A stretch of 64,000 bases of DNA from Lysobacterales bacterium PRO7 (GCA_021404785.1 QWHH01000005.1:217833-281832), one strand, 5' to 3'. Positions 10,405 through 23,122 are shown, numbered from the stretch's first letter. Numbers and translations are program-made. Notes: a model not told the origin generated them from the letters alone.

Positions 10405-11530
10405 TTATGCGTCGATGCGCTTGGCGCCCGCTTCAAGCCCCGCTTTCAGGCTGGCCTCGATGAATCCGTCCAGATCGCCATCGAGCACTTTCTGCGTATC
10501 CGTGCGCTCGATGCCGGTGCGCAGGTCCTTGATCCGCGATTGATCGAGTACGTAGTTGCGGATCTGGCTGCCCCAGCCGATGTCGGACTTCGTCGCTTCG
10601 AGCTTGTCCTTTTCGGCGTTGCGCTTCTGCACTTCCATTTCGTACAACTTGGCTTTCAACATCTTCATCGCGCGATCGCGGTTCGCGTGCTGGCTGCGCT
10701 CGGTCTGGCAGGCCACGACGATGCCACTCGGCACATGGGTGATGCGCACGGCGGATTCGGTCTTGTTGACGTGCTGGCCACCGGCACCAGAGGATCGATA
10801 CACATCGGTTTTCAGATCCGCCGGGTTGATCGAAATGTCGATGTCATCGTCGACTTCCGGCGACACGAAGATCGACGAAAACGACGTATGGCGGCGGTTG
10901 TCCGAATCGAACGGCGATTTGCGCACCAGGCGATGCACGCCGATCTCGGTCTTGAGCCAGCCATAGGCGTAATCGCCTTCGACGCGGAACGTGGCACTCT
11001 TGATGCCGGCCACTTCGCCCGCCGAGACTTCCAGCAACTCGGTTTTCCAACCACGCGCCTCGGCCCAGCGCAGATACATGCGCAGCAAAATTTCGGCCCA
11101 ATCCTGCGCCTCGGTGCCGCCGGCGCCGGCCTGCACATCGACGAATGCGTTGTGCGAATCCATCTTGCCGGAGAACATGCGCTGGAACTCCAGCGCCTCG
11201 ACTTTCGACGCCAGCGAATCGACGTCGTCGGACACGGCTTGCGCCGTCCCTTCGTCGTTCTCGGCGGCCGCGAGTTGCAGCAACTCTTCGGCGCCGTTCA
11301 GTCCGTCGGTGAGGTCGCGGATGCCGTTGACAATCTTGTCGAGCTGGGCGCGCTCGCGGCCCAACTGCTGTGCGCGCTCGGGGTTGTCCCAGATGTTGGG
11401 ATTTTCCAGTTCGCGACTTACTTCTTCCAGGCGCTCGCGCTTGGCGTCGTAGTCAAAGATACCCCCGTAACGACGCGAGTCGGCCGGAGAGGTCGGCGAT
11501 ACGGTGGGCAATCGGATTGGTCTCGATCAT
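10405..11530 (-). CDS. prfB: Peptide chain release factor 2 (programmed +1 frameshift)
   Basis: RF2 recognises UGA and UAA and triggers peptide release. The gene is in two frames: 25 codons from the ATG at 11530 (MIETNP ... LRGYL) end at an in-frame TGA at 11455-11453, and the remaining 349 codons continue in the +1 frame beginning Asp-Tyr-Asp. The product is about 374 residues. The catalytic [18 protein letters not shown] loop is intact. The shift site is the conserved autoregulatory one: low RF2 leaves the UGA unread and favours slippage. It precedes lysS by 13 nt. It must not be read as a pseudogene or sequencing error. Confidence 0.95.
11450..11470 (-). promoter_or_regulatory. prfB +1 recoding site
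   Basis: On the minus strand the site reads CGGGGGTATCTTTGAC. A Shine-Dalgarno-like G-run lies 3 nt upstream of the slippery CTT codon (11458-11456), which is followed by TGA-C. This reproduces the bacterial RF2 frameshift cassette: the internal SD pairs with 16S rRNA, peptidyl-tRNA-Leu slips from CUU to UUU, and the poor UGA-C context favours shifting. Confidence 0.93.
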
Positions 11531-11585
11531 GGCTTTTATGGCAGATGCAAAGTGCGCAATTATAACGTGCCGTGCGTGTGCAACG

Positions 11586-13109
11586 TCAGCCAAATCTTGG
11601 CTTGGCGCCCCAGATTTCCTTCCACTTCGGCGGGATATCGCGGCAGACAAAGATTTCGTAGCCGGAAGCCGACTCTTCGTTGTCGACGCCCTCGCTGTTG
11701 CGGAAGCGACCGTATGGCGTGCATTTCGCCACGGATCCCTTTTCGCCTTCCGCAGTATTACCAAGTTCGATGACCGTCAGTGGTGGCGGATCGCCATAGC
11801 CGCGGTACCAATAGGAATTGGTGCGGCTGATCGCCGGCGGCAGCCCAAGCGCGGGACCGTACAGGTCGATCGCCCCGGCTTCACCGTAATTGTTGGCCAG
11901 GATCGCGGTGTGCGCGCGTTCTGCCTCCGGCAGCGAACGGTAGATTTCCGCGACGCGCTGCGCCAATTCCTGCCAACCGATCTGCTCGGCAAAATCATCA
12001 TGAGCTCGGCGGCTGATCGTCCATCCGCGCGAATTGACCGGTGCGATCGGCAGCGCCACCATGGCACTGCTGACCGCCGCCAGCACCAGCAGCAGGCCAC
12101 CGGCGACGCGCAGGCCTGTCGCCGCGAAAGGCTTCAATTGTTCAATCCAGCGCTCCCAGGCCACCGCGCCGGCGGCAAGCAGCATCGGATAGGCCGGCGC
12201 CATGTAATAGCCACGGCCACGCGCCAACGCGAACAGGGCCAGCGGCACCAGATACAGGAAGGCCACGATCCGGTAGCGCGCGCCGTCGCGCCCCATCGTC
12301 ACGAACCACAGCCCCGCCACCCATAACGGCAAAGTGAACAGGCTGGCATTTCCATACAGCTGATCCGGAAAATATCCGCTGGTGCGTCCCCAGCGGATGT
12401 CGCGCTCATGGATGTGCCGGACGAAATCCAGATACACGAAATCGTGCTGCACCTGCCACAGGAAATTCGGCAGGAAAAGCAGCAGCGAAAGCGCGACGCC
12501 GGCCCACAACCATGGGCTGCGCAACTGCGCGCGCATGCGTGTGGCGAGGACGCCGGCCACCAGGCCCGCGACGCAGAAACCGATCGTATAGCGCGTAAGC
12601 ATGCCAAGGCCTATCGCCGCGCCGATCGCAAGCCACCAACGCGGATTGCCGGTGTTGATCAGGCGCAGCAGCAACCACACCAGCAGCACCCACCACAGGA
12701 AATCGAAGGACACGTACATGAACTCGCTGCCCGCCAGCAGCGTGAACGGCATGCAGGCCGTGGCCAGGGCCGCAACGAAACGTGCGCGGCTGTTGCCGCC
12801 CAACTCACCGGCGATCAACCCGACCAATACCACGGCGATGCACTGCGCCAGTGCGGAGAAAATCCGGAACCCGGTCAGCGAGGTTCCGAACAACAGCAGC
12901 TCGATGCGTCCGAGGAATGCCGTCAAGGGCGGATACGCGACATATCCCCACGCCAGATGGCGCGCATCGTCGAGCACCTGCAGCTCGTCGCGGTGAAATC
13001 CGTAATGGCCGTTGCACAGCAGGTGCACGACGAACAAGGCGGCGGCGAGAAACAACACCGGATAATTCTCGCGCAGCCGGAATGTGCGCTCGGTTGGGGA
13101 CGGGTTCAT
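11586..13109 (-). CDS. GT39-type membrane glycosyltransferase
   Basis: Polytopic membrane protein of 507 residues resembling the ArnT/PMT (GT-C, GT39) glycosyltransferases, which move sugars from lipid-phosphate donors in the periplasm. The first periplasmic loop, just after a hydrophobic segment at about residues 15-30, has the acidic FHRDELQVLDDARHLAWGY pattern and then YPPL, typical of the family. About nine further hydrophobic segments follow, then a soluble tail of roughly 150 residues that ends in a Cys/Trp-containing stretch. The ATG at 13109 overlaps the recJ stop as ATGA, so translation is probably coupled. Substrate unknown; lipid A, O-antigen or protein targets are all possible. 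Confidence 0.8.
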   Translation of the reverse strand: MNPSPTERTFRLRENYPVLFLAAALFVVHLLCNGHYGFHRDELQVLDDARHLAWGYVAYPPLTAFLGRIELLLFGTSLTGFRIFSALAQCIAVVLVGLIAGELGGNSRARFVAALATACMPFTLLAGSEFMYVSFDFLWWVLLVWLLLRLINTGNPRWWLAIGAAIGLGMLTRYTIGFCVAGLVAGVLATRMRAQLRSPWLWAGVALSLLLFLPNFLWQVQHDFVYLDFVRHIHERDIRWGRTSGYFPDQLYGNASLFTLPLWVAGLWFVTMGRDGARYRIVAFLYLVPLALFALARGRGYYMAPAYPMLLAAGAVAWERWIEQLKPFAATGLRVAGGLLLVLAAVSSAMVALPIAPVNSRGWTISRRAHDDFAEQIGWQELAQRVAEIYRSLPEAERAHTAILANNYGEAGAIDLYGPALGLPPAISRTNSYWYRGYGDPPPLTVIELGNTAEGEKGSVAKCTPYGRFRNSEGVDNEESASGYEIFVCRDIPPKWKEIWGAKPRFG

Positions 13110-14878
13110 GCGCTTTCCATGTGGAGTATCAGCAATTGCAACGATTGTGCGCCGTTCCATTCGTTGACGTCGAGTTGAAACGCCGCGCGCAGACGCGCTG
13201 GCGGCGCTTCGCCGACGTAGCCGTTGAATGCGATGGCATCCATCAAAACGGTGCGATCACGATGATGCAGTTTGAGCTTGATGTGCCGCTCGCCGACGAC
13301 CTTCCACGACTCGACCGTGAATTCGTCGTCGAACACGGGTTCGGGAAACGCCTGACCCCACGGTCCGGCATAACGCAACAGCTGCGCCAGCTCCAGCGAA
13401 AAATCGGACTCTGCCAATTCACCATCCGTCATGAGCACGGCATCGAGCATTTCCGGCGCCAGACGTTCACGCGCGACCGCATCGAATGCCGCGCCGAAAG
13501 TTTGCAGATCGGCGCGATTCAGGCTGAGTCCGGCGGCCATGGCGTGTCCGCCAAAGCACTGGATCAGGCCCGGATGGCGCGCATCCACTTCGGCCAACGC
13601 ATCGCGCAGGTGGAACCCGGGTATCGATCGACCGGAAGCCTTTACTTCGCCATTGTGTTCGCCCGTGGGAGCACAGGCAATTACCGGCCTGTGCAGGGAC
13701 TCCTTGAGTTTCGATGCAACCAGGCCAACCACGCCGTGATGCCAGCCCGGATCGAACAGCACGACGCCATGCGGCAGACCTTCCGCGCCCCGGCTGGCAA
13801 TCCACTTTTCCACTTCCGCCTGTGCCTGCGCGGTCATGCCGTCCTGCAATTCGCGGCGTTCGATGTTGATCGCGGACAGCGTTTCCGCCAAATCGGCAGC
13901 TCGGCCAGCGTCGTCCGTCAGCAGGCATTCGATGCCGAGCGTCATGTCTTCAAGCCGGCCTGCCGCGTTGAGGCGCGGCCCGACGACAAAGCCCAGATCG
14001 CTGGCGACGGCGCGCGCGATGTCGCGCCGTCCGGCCGTGAACAGCGCGCCGATGCCGGCGCATGTACGGCGCGCACGGATGCGTTTCAATCCCGCATCGA
14101 CCAGAATCCGATTGTTGCGATCCAAAGGCACGAGGTCCGCAACCGTGCCGAGTGCGACAAGATCCAGTAGCACGGAGAGGTCTGGTTCCGATGTCGCCGC
14201 GAATCGTCCGGACTCGCGCATGCGTGAGCGCAAGACCAGCAGCAGGTAGAACATCACGCCGACGCCGGCAAGGCATCTCAAGTGCGCATCCTGCGCACCA
14301 ACGTCAAGAAGCGGCCATCCTTGGCCGCATTTTTCAATTTGCCCTTCAGCGTTCGGGTTCACAATCGCATCTGCAACCGGCAACGTCGCGCCGGGCAAAT
14401 GATGATCGGTCACGATCACGCGCATGCCGTGTGCCCTGGCCGCCGCAACGCCCGCGTGCGCGGCAATGCCGTTGTCCACGGTGATCAGAAGATCGGGTTT
14501 GCGTGGCAGCAATTCCTCGACAATGGCGGGGCTCAGGCCATAGCCGTGGCGCATACGGTTTGGCACTGCGTAATCGACCTGACGCGCACCGAGCAGGCGC
14601 AGGCCGCGCACCGCCAGCGCAGTGCCGGTCGCGCCGTCGCAGTCGAAATCGCCGACGATGACGATGCGCACGTCGTCGCGGATTGCGGCCAGAAGTATCT
14701 CGCAGGCGCGATCCATGCCGCCGATCGTCGGTGGCAGCAATCCGGCCAACCGATAATCGATCTCGTCCGGCGAGGCAATACCGCGCGACGCGTAAACACG
14801 CCGCAATACGGGATGGACAGCGTCGGGCCATTGCGTTGTCAGCCCCGGCACAACACGCCGCTGGATGCGTGGCGTCAT
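13106..14878 (-). CDS. recJ: Single-stranded-DNA-specific exonuclease RecJ
   Basis: 5'-3' exonuclease on single-stranded DNA in recombination and mismatch repair; 590 residues, normal for the family. DHH-superfamily motifs are intact: GDFDCDGATGTAL near residue 77 (Mn-binding aspartates), TVDNG, and the DHH triad in VTDHHLPG. The DHHA1 domain with GGHAMAAGLSL and an OB-like C-terminus with AFNGY follow. It sits between the rpfE-like gene and the GT39 gene, overlapping each by 4 nt, in a run of translationally coupled minus-strand genes. In X. campestris recJ occupies the same place beside rpfE and greA. Confidence 0.96.
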   Translation of the reverse strand: MTPRIQRRVVPGLTTQWPDAVHPVLRRVYASRGIASPDEIDYRLAGLLPPTIGGMDRACEILLAAIRDDVRIVIVGDFDCDGATGTALAVRGLRLLGARQVDYAVPNRMRHGYGLSPAIVEELLPRKPDLLITVDNGIAAHAGVAAARAHGMRVIVTDHHLPGATLPVADAIVNPNAEGQIEKCGQGWPLLDVGAQDAHLRCLAGVGVMFYLLLVLRSRMRESGRFAATSEPDLSVLLDLVALGTVADLVPLDRNNRILVDAGLKRIRARRTCAGIGALFTAGRRDIARAVASDLGFVVGPRLNAAGRLEDMTLGIECLLTDDAGRAADLAETLSAINIERRELQDGMTAQAQAEVEKWIASRGAEGLPHGVVLFDPGWHHGVVGLVASKLKESLHRPVIACAPTGEHNGEVKASGRSIPGFHLRDALAEVDARHPGLIQCFGGHAMAAGLSLNRADLQTFGAAFDAVARERLAPEMLDAVLMTDGELAESDFSLELAQLLRYAGPWGQAFPEPVFDDEFTVESWKVVGERHIKLKLHHRDRTVLMDAIAFNGYVGEAPPARLRAAFQLDVNEWNGAQSLQLLILHMESA

Positions 14879-15762
14879 CGCCGCACGCGCCGCCAGATGC
14901 GCCAGCGATGCGCGTGCCGGTAATGCACGCGCTCGCCGCTGGTGAAAAAAAAATCAATGCTGGAAAACCTGCGCGTGTCGATCGCGGGAATCTGCTCCGC
15001 ATCGATCAGCACATTCGCATTCGTGCCGGCTTTCGCCAACGCGGCATGCGCATCGACAATGGGAATCTTCGCCAATTTCGACAACGCGACGACAACCGGA
15101 TCGCTGCTGGCCACGGCGCCGAATCGCGTCCGCACCCAATCCGGCAGCTTGCCGGCACCCCAGAACCACAGGCTGTTCGCCGGAACCTGGCCTCGCTGCG
15201 CGCGGCGCGCATTGACCGGATGATTGTGCAAGATTACCTGCGCCTCGTTGAACAGGTTTCGCCACTGGCGTTCGTTGTCGCCGCGCGGCAGATGCGTGAT
15301 CAAGTTATCGCCGAGCACATCGACCGGGTCAGCGAACACGGGAAGTCGCGCATCGATCGGGCAACGCAAATACCAGCGATCCGGACGCGTCGCCTCCAAC
15401 GGAAATCCGGCATCGCCAAACAGCGGCCGCATTGCGCGCGCGAGTTCGTCGCTATCTTCACGCGACAATCCAATCTCGCCGCAGGCCATCAGGCGAGCGG
15501 TCACGGCGTCTACCATCGCGTACGCAGGATCTGCCCGCAGCCACAACGCCCCCGCCGCATCGCTCGCATCGAGACTGCGCGTCAGCGCGGCTACCGGAAA
15601 GGTCGTACCGATGAATTCGAAGCATTCACGCAAGGCTGCAGCGCTACCGGGTTTGGCGTCTGCGCGGCGGTCGCCACGCGCAAGCCAGGATGCGAGTCGC
15701 GGCGTGCGCTCAACGCGCGGCAGCGGCGGCAACAACAGCGTCAGCGCAGGCTTGCGCGACAC
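14875..15762 (-). CDS. rpfE: RpfE-like protein (phosphoglycerate-mutase-like, unknown role)
   Basis: A 295-residue cytosolic protein of the type placed between recJ and greA in Xanthomonadales, where it is named RpfE. Similar proteins are often labelled as phosphoglycerate-mutase-like, but I see no complete metal-binding or catalytic set that would support that enzyme activity. Recognisable features are a conserved WYLR segment, LPRGDNERQWRNLFNEAQ followed by HNHPVNARR, and NSLWFWGAGKLP. Insertions in rpfE of X. campestris are reported to alter extracellular enzyme and polysaccharide levels. It begins 3 nt after greA and overlaps recJ by 4 nt. Assignment rests mainly on neighbourhood and size. 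Confidence 0.65.
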   Translation of the reverse strand: MSRKPALTLLLPPLPRVERTPRLASWLARGDRRADAKPGSAAALRECFEFIGTTFPVAALTRSLDASDAAGALWLRADPAYAMVDAVTARLMACGEIGLSREDSDELARAMRPLFGDAGFPLEATRPDRWYLRCPIDARLPVFADPVDVLGDNLITHLPRGDNERQWRNLFNEAQVILHNHPVNARRAQRGQVPANSLWFWGAGKLPDWVRTRFGAVASSDPVVVALSKLAKIPIVDAHAALAKAGTNANVLIDAEQIPAIDTRRFSSIDFFFTSGERVHYRHAHRWRIWRRVRR

Positions 15763-15765
15763 GGG

Positions 15766-16241
15766 TCAGTCGCCGTAACGAACGGAAAGAATCTCGTAGC
15801 TTTTCACGCCGTTCGGCGCCTGGAACTCGAAGCTGTCGCCCTCGCTCTTGCCGATCAGCGCGCGCGCCAGCGGCGAGTTCACCGCGATCAGGCGCTGCTT
15901 GATGTCGGCCTCGAGGTCGCCGACGATCTGGTAGGTGACTTCGCTGTTGCTGGATTCGTCGAGCAGTTCGACGGTCGCGCCAAACACGACCTTGCCGTTC
16001 GGATTCAGGCGCGCCACGTCGATGACTTCGGCGTAGCTCAACGCGGCTTCCAGTTCCTGGATGCGCCCTTCGACGAAGCCCTGCTGTTCGCGTGCGGCGT
16101 GGTATTCGGCGTTTTCCTTCAGGTCGCCGTGAGCGCGTGCTTCGGCGATCGCCGCGATGATGCGCGGGCGCTCTACGGACTTGAGCCGTTCGACTTCCGC
16201 GCGCAGGCGCTCGGCGCCCTTGGTTGTCATGGGTGATCGTT

Positions 16242-16245
<4 letters not shown>
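15766..16245 (-). CDS. greA: Transcription elongation factor GreA
   Basis: Rescues backtracked RNA polymerase by stimulating cleavage of the nascent RNA 3' end. The 159-residue product has the N-terminal coiled coil with [18 protein letters not shown], whose Asp/Glu tip enters the polymerase secondary channel. The C-terminal FKBP-like domain contains [15 protein letters not shown]. The ATG at 16245 overlaps the carB stop as ATGA. It lies between carB and rpfE in the same minus-strand run. Confidence 0.97.
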
Positions 16246-19470
<3,225 letters not shown>

Positions 19471-19478
<8 letters not shown>

Positions 19479-20604
19479 GCGTGCGGGCCTTGTTCATGAG
19501 GTCGGCGAAACGATCGAACAGATAGGCAATGTCGTGCGGTCCGGGCGAGGCTTCCGGATGGCCCTGGAAGCAGAACGCCGGCGCGTCGGTCAGCGCGAAG
19601 CCTTGCAGCGAGCCGTCGAACAACGAGGTATGCGTCACGCGCGCGTTCTTCGGCAGCGTCGCCGGGTCGACCGCAAAACCGTGATTTTGCGAAGTCACCA
19701 GCACGCGGCCGTCATCATGATCTTTCACGGGATGATTCGCGCCGTGATGGCCGAATTTCATCTTCAGCGTCTTCGCGCCGAGCGCGAGGCCCATGATCTG
19801 GTGGCCGAGGCAAATACCGAACAGTGGAATCTTCTTGGCGATGAATTCGCGCGTCGCGGCGATGGCGTAATCGCAGGCCGCTGGATCGCCGGGTCCATTG
19901 GAGAGGAACACGCCGTCCGGATCCATCGCCAACACTTCGGATGCCGGAGTCTGCGCCGGCACCACCGTGACCTCGCAGCCGCGATCGGCGAGCAGGCGCA
20001 GGATGTTGCGCTTGACGCCGAAATCGTAGGCCGCCACGCGATACTTGCGTTCCGGCTTCGCAAACGTGCCCGTGTCCAGGTCGTAGCTGCCTTCGGCGAA
20101 CGTATACTTGTTCTTCGTGCAGACGACCTTGGCCAGGTCCATGCCGTTCAGCCCCGGGAATTCGCGCGCGGCGGTGAGTGCGGCTTCCGCGGACGCGGCC
20201 TCGCCCGCCATCAGGCAGCCGTTCTGCGCGCCGGTCTCGCGCAGGATACGCGTGAGCCGGCGTGTGTCGACCTCGGCGATGGCGACGATGCCGTTACGGC
20301 GCAGGTAATCCGGCAGGGTTTCGCTGCTGCGCCAGTTGCTGGCCAGGCGCGGCAAATCGCGGATCACGAGTCCGGCGGCTTGCACTCGTCCGGATTCCTC
20401 GTCGGCCGCGTTGCAGCCGGTGTTGCCGATATGCGGATAGGTCAGGGTGACGATCTGCTGCGCGTAGGAAGGATCGGTGAGGATTTCCTGATACCCCGTC
20501 ATCGCCGTGTTGAATACCACTTCGCCAACGCTGCGGCCTTCCGCGCCAATGGATGTCCCGCAGAAAATGCTGCCGTCGGCGAGTGCGAGGATGGCTGGAT
20601 GCAT
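19471..20604 (-). CDS. carA: Carbamoyl-phosphate synthase small (glutaminase) subunit
   Basis: Glutamine amidotransferase subunit of 377 residues that supplies ammonia to CarB. The N-terminal CPSase_sm domain includes [17 protein letters not shown]. The C-terminal class I GATase domain has the nucleophile Cys in [12 protein letters not shown] and the His/Glu pair in [11 protein letters not shown]. The ATG at 20604 ([11 protein letters not shown]) fits the family; two upstream in-frame ATGs would add up to 11 residues. The gene leads the carA-carB-greA-rpfE-recJ-GT39 run and has its own promoter upstream. Confidence 0.97.
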
Positions 20605-20643
20605 GGCTTCGCCTGAAAACATTGGATACACGAACACCCGCGA

Positions 20644-20718
20644 GCTGGCGCGAGCCAGCCCGTGGATCGAGGTTACGGGCGAGTGCGGATTTTACCGGCG
20701 CGGGGGGGCTTGTGTCTA
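20644..20718 (-). promoter_or_regulatory. carA promoter and leader hairpin
   Basis: On the minus strand, TAGACA (20718-20713) and TAAAAT (20694-20689) are separated by 18 bp, giving a good sigma-70 promoter for carA. The transcript would have an 80-nt leader. That leader contains a perfect 6-bp hairpin, GCTGGC-TCGC-GCCAGC (20659-20644), about 40 nt before the start codon. No U-tract follows, so it is not a terminator by itself; whether it regulates is unknown. Confidence 0.55.
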
Positions 20719-22179
20719 TCAAAGAAGCCAATCAATCGGTAACCATGTAAGCACGGTCACGAATGCGCGTTGCCAGACCGTGCTGCCGGGTTCACGGCGA
20801 TGCACGATCTCAACGCCTTCGTTGCGCTCGACCCATTCCAGGCGGTGCCCACGCAGCCTCACCTCATAGGCGTTTGCCACAACGCCCTGCACGAACTCAT
20901 CGGCGCTGGCCGTCGCCATTTCGGCGCTGTCGATGACGAATCCCATCTCGGTGTTCAGGCGTACCGAGCGCTGGTCGAAATTGAACGAACCGATGAACAG
21001 GCGCTGGCGATCCACTGAGAATGTTTTTGCGTGCAGGCTCGACGCGGAACTTCCGTGGAAGCCTTGCGCGCGCCACCAACGCCGCCGAGCCGGCGTGTGC
21101 CGGCGCAATTCGTACAGCTTGACGCCGGCACGCAACAGCTTGTGGCGGCGCTTGGCGTAACCTGAATGCACGGCAAGCACATCGGTCGCTTCCAGCGCAT
21201 TGGTCAGCACGGCAACGTGCAGGCCTTCGCGCGCGCGACTGCAGAAAAACCCCGCGCCGCGCGAAGTCGGCACGAAATATGGCGAAATCACGTACACCTC
21301 GCGTTCCATCCCGCCAAGGGTGCGCGCCAGCCGCGTCGCCATCAGGTCGGTATCCCTTTCGCGCGCAAGGCCCTTTTTCGGATCGTCGCTGACCAGGCGC
21401 GTCGGTGCCCAGGTCAGGGACTGCCTGCCAGCGAGCAAATCCCGCACGAGCGCTGAACGCCGGATCGAGTCGAGGTACGCCGCCGCCCTGGGACCCTGCA
21501 CGCGCGCATTCGCGGCAACGGCGAAATCCGCCAGCGCCTTTTCCGGCGCGGCGGGCAGCACACGTGCGACGGGCAGTGCCGACGCACTGTTCCAGTAACG
21601 CTCGAAATCCCGTTCAACCGCATCGGCAACCGGGCCGATGCCCAGCACGTCCAGATCGACGAACAAGGCCTGCTTGCCGGCATCGAAATATTCGTCGCCG
21701 ATGTTGCGCCCACCGACGATCGTGGCCTGCGCGTCGGCGGTGAACGATTTGTTGTGCATGCGCCGGTTCAGACGCGAAAAATCGGTGAGATAGCCCAGCC
21801 AGCGCCAGCGCCGCTGGCGGAACGGATTGAACAGGCGGATTTCGATGCGTGGATGGCTGTCGAGCGCGGCCAGTACCGGGTCCAGACCACTGGTGTTGTT
21901 GTCGTCGAGCAGCAGGCGCACGCGCACGCCGCGATCGGCCGCGCGGCGAATCGCCTCGAACAGCAAGGCGCCCGACAGGTCGTTGCGCCAGATGTAGTAC
22001 TGCACGTCGAGAGTGCGCGTTGCCGCATCCGCGAGCAGCACGCGGGCGGCCAGGCTGTCGCGCGCGTCATGCAGTTCGACGAGTCCGGATTCATCGGCGT
22101 GCGCTCGCGTTTGCGCCGCCAGCGACGATTCCAGCGGACATGCGGAAGCTGCGGGTGCTTCGGGCACGGTGGCGGTCAT
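20719..22179 (-). CDS. Phospholipase D-superfamily protein (cardiolipin-synthase-like)
   Basis: Two-HKD phosphodiesterase/transphosphatidylase of 486 residues. The first HKD motif is HNKSFTADAQATIVGGRNIG near residue 145 and the second is HAKTFSVDRQRLFIGSFNFD near residue 385, both complete. The first half has LDVQYYIWRNDLSG, typical of the ClsC/YmdC branch, so phospholipid head-group transfer at the membrane is the best guess. No transmembrane segment is seen, although the N-terminus has ACPLESS and could be a remnant lipobox-type region. The start at 22179 is chosen because the upstream extension is Arg/Cys-rich and unlike the family. Its stop abuts the carA promoter. Confidence 0.82.
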   Translation of the reverse strand: MTATVPEAPAASACPLESSLAAQTRAHADESGLVELHDARDSLAARVLLADAATRTLDVQYYIWRNDLSGALLFEAIRRAADRGVRVRLLLDDNNTSGLDPVLAALDSHPRIEIRLFNPFRQRRWRWLGYLTDFSRLNRRMHNKSFTADAQATIVGGRNIGDEYFDAGKQALFVDLDVLGIGPVADAVERDFERYWNSASALPVARVLPAAPEKALADFAVAANARVQGPRAAAYLDSIRRSALVRDLLAGRQSLTWAPTRLVSDDPKKGLARERDTDLMATRLARTLGGMEREVYVISPYFVPTSRGAGFFCSRAREGLHVAVLTNALEATDVLAVHSGYAKRRHKLLRAGVKLYELRRHTPARRRWWRAQGFHGSSASSLHAKTFSVDRQRLFIGSFNFDQRSVRLNTEMGFVIDSAEMATASADEFVQGVVANAYEVRLRGHRLEWVERNEGVEIVHRREPGSTVWQRAFVTVLTWLPIDWLL

Positions 22180-22273
22180 GCGGCCAATGCTGACGCGGTA
22201 ATGGGGAAATGTCGAATCGTTCCTCGCCGCGCGAACAAGAAAAAAACCGCGTCGCAGCGCGGGACACACGGCG

Positions 22274-23119
22274 TCAGTCTGTCGCGTCGGGGCCGAACAC
22301 TGCCAAACACTCGCGCATCGTGTTGTCATGTATGTCGAGTACCTTGCGCAGCGGATTCTGGTATCCGCCGGCAAGATTCCACGCCACCGGCAGGCGCAGC
22401 GCCTTGCACTCGCCGAACACCAGGCGGTCGCGCGTGCGCAACTGCTCGGTCGTCAGCCAGCCGCCCAGCGGGTCGTCGACGTGCGGATCGGCGCCGGCCT
22501 GGTACAGCAGCACGTCGCAATCGGCAAAGGGCCGCACGATCCGCGGGATCGCTTCCAGAAACGCCTCGGCCTGATCCACGGCGTCCCAATCCGCATCGGC
22601 GGAATAGTGCCTGATCCAATCGAGATGCCGATGACGGATGATGTCCGTCGTGCCATTGCCGTAGTGCTCGTCGAAATCCAGAATTCCGACCCGGCAATCC
22701 TGCCGCTTCCAGCGCAGCACCTGTGCGGCGACAACAAGGCCATTGAACGTGCAATAGCCGCCGCCTTGTGCATAGCAGGCGTGATGGAAGCCCGATACCG
22801 GAGCCACGGCCACCGTGCCACGGGACAACGCGCACTCGGCGGCGGCCATCATTGCGCCGCAGGTGTACGGAAGCGCCTCGGCGACGGCGGGCAGACGATT
22901 GCCGAAGCCGTTTTCGATGCTGCCGGAAAGCACGCCGCGCACGTATCCCGGATCATGCGCCAAGCCAAGCTGCTGGGGCGTCGCCGGCTTCGGTTCGATG
23001 TATTCCAACCCACGAAAGCGCTCGCGCCATGACGCCACCACCGAGCGCGGCTTGCTCGCGCTCGGCGAAAACGACTGCGCATCGGCGACCATCTTTTCCG
23101 TGTAAAACACGGCGACCAC
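22274..23119 (-). CDS. Histone-deacetylase-family hydrolase
   Basis: Arginase/deacetylase-fold protein of 281 residues. Family landmarks are present in order: GFHHACYAQGGGYCTFNG (tandem His and Gly-rich strand), DFDEHYGNGT (zinc ligands Asp and His), and YQAGADPHVDDPLGG (third zinc-ligand Asp). Zinc-dependent amide hydrolysis is therefore expected, on an acetylated small molecule or protein that cannot be named. It starts 3 nt after the stop of the upstream helical-protein gene, so the pair is probably one operon. The neighbourhood (decayed methyltransferase gene, toxin-antitoxin pair, tRNAs) is accessory in character. Confidence 0.85.
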   Translation of the reverse strand: MVAVFYTEKMVADAQSFSPSASKPRSVVASWRERFRGLEYIEPKPATPQQLGLAHDPGYVRGVLSGSIENGFGNRLPAVAEALPYTCGAMMAAAECALSRGTVAVAPVSGFHHACYAQGGGYCTFNGLVVAAQVLRWKRQDCRVGILDFDEHYGNGTTDIIRHRHLDWIRHYSADADWDAVDQAEAFLEAIPRIVRPFADCDVLLYQAGADPHVDDPLGGWLTTEQLRTRDRLVFGECKALRLPVAWNLAGGYQNPLRKVLDIHDNTMRECLAVFGPDATD

Positions 23120-23122
23120 GGC

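Noticed and set aside
10405-11511. prfB as a 368-residue gene beginning near 11511, or as a frameshifted pseudogene
   Set aside because: The 25-codon leader in the other frame matches RF2 and the recoding site is intact.
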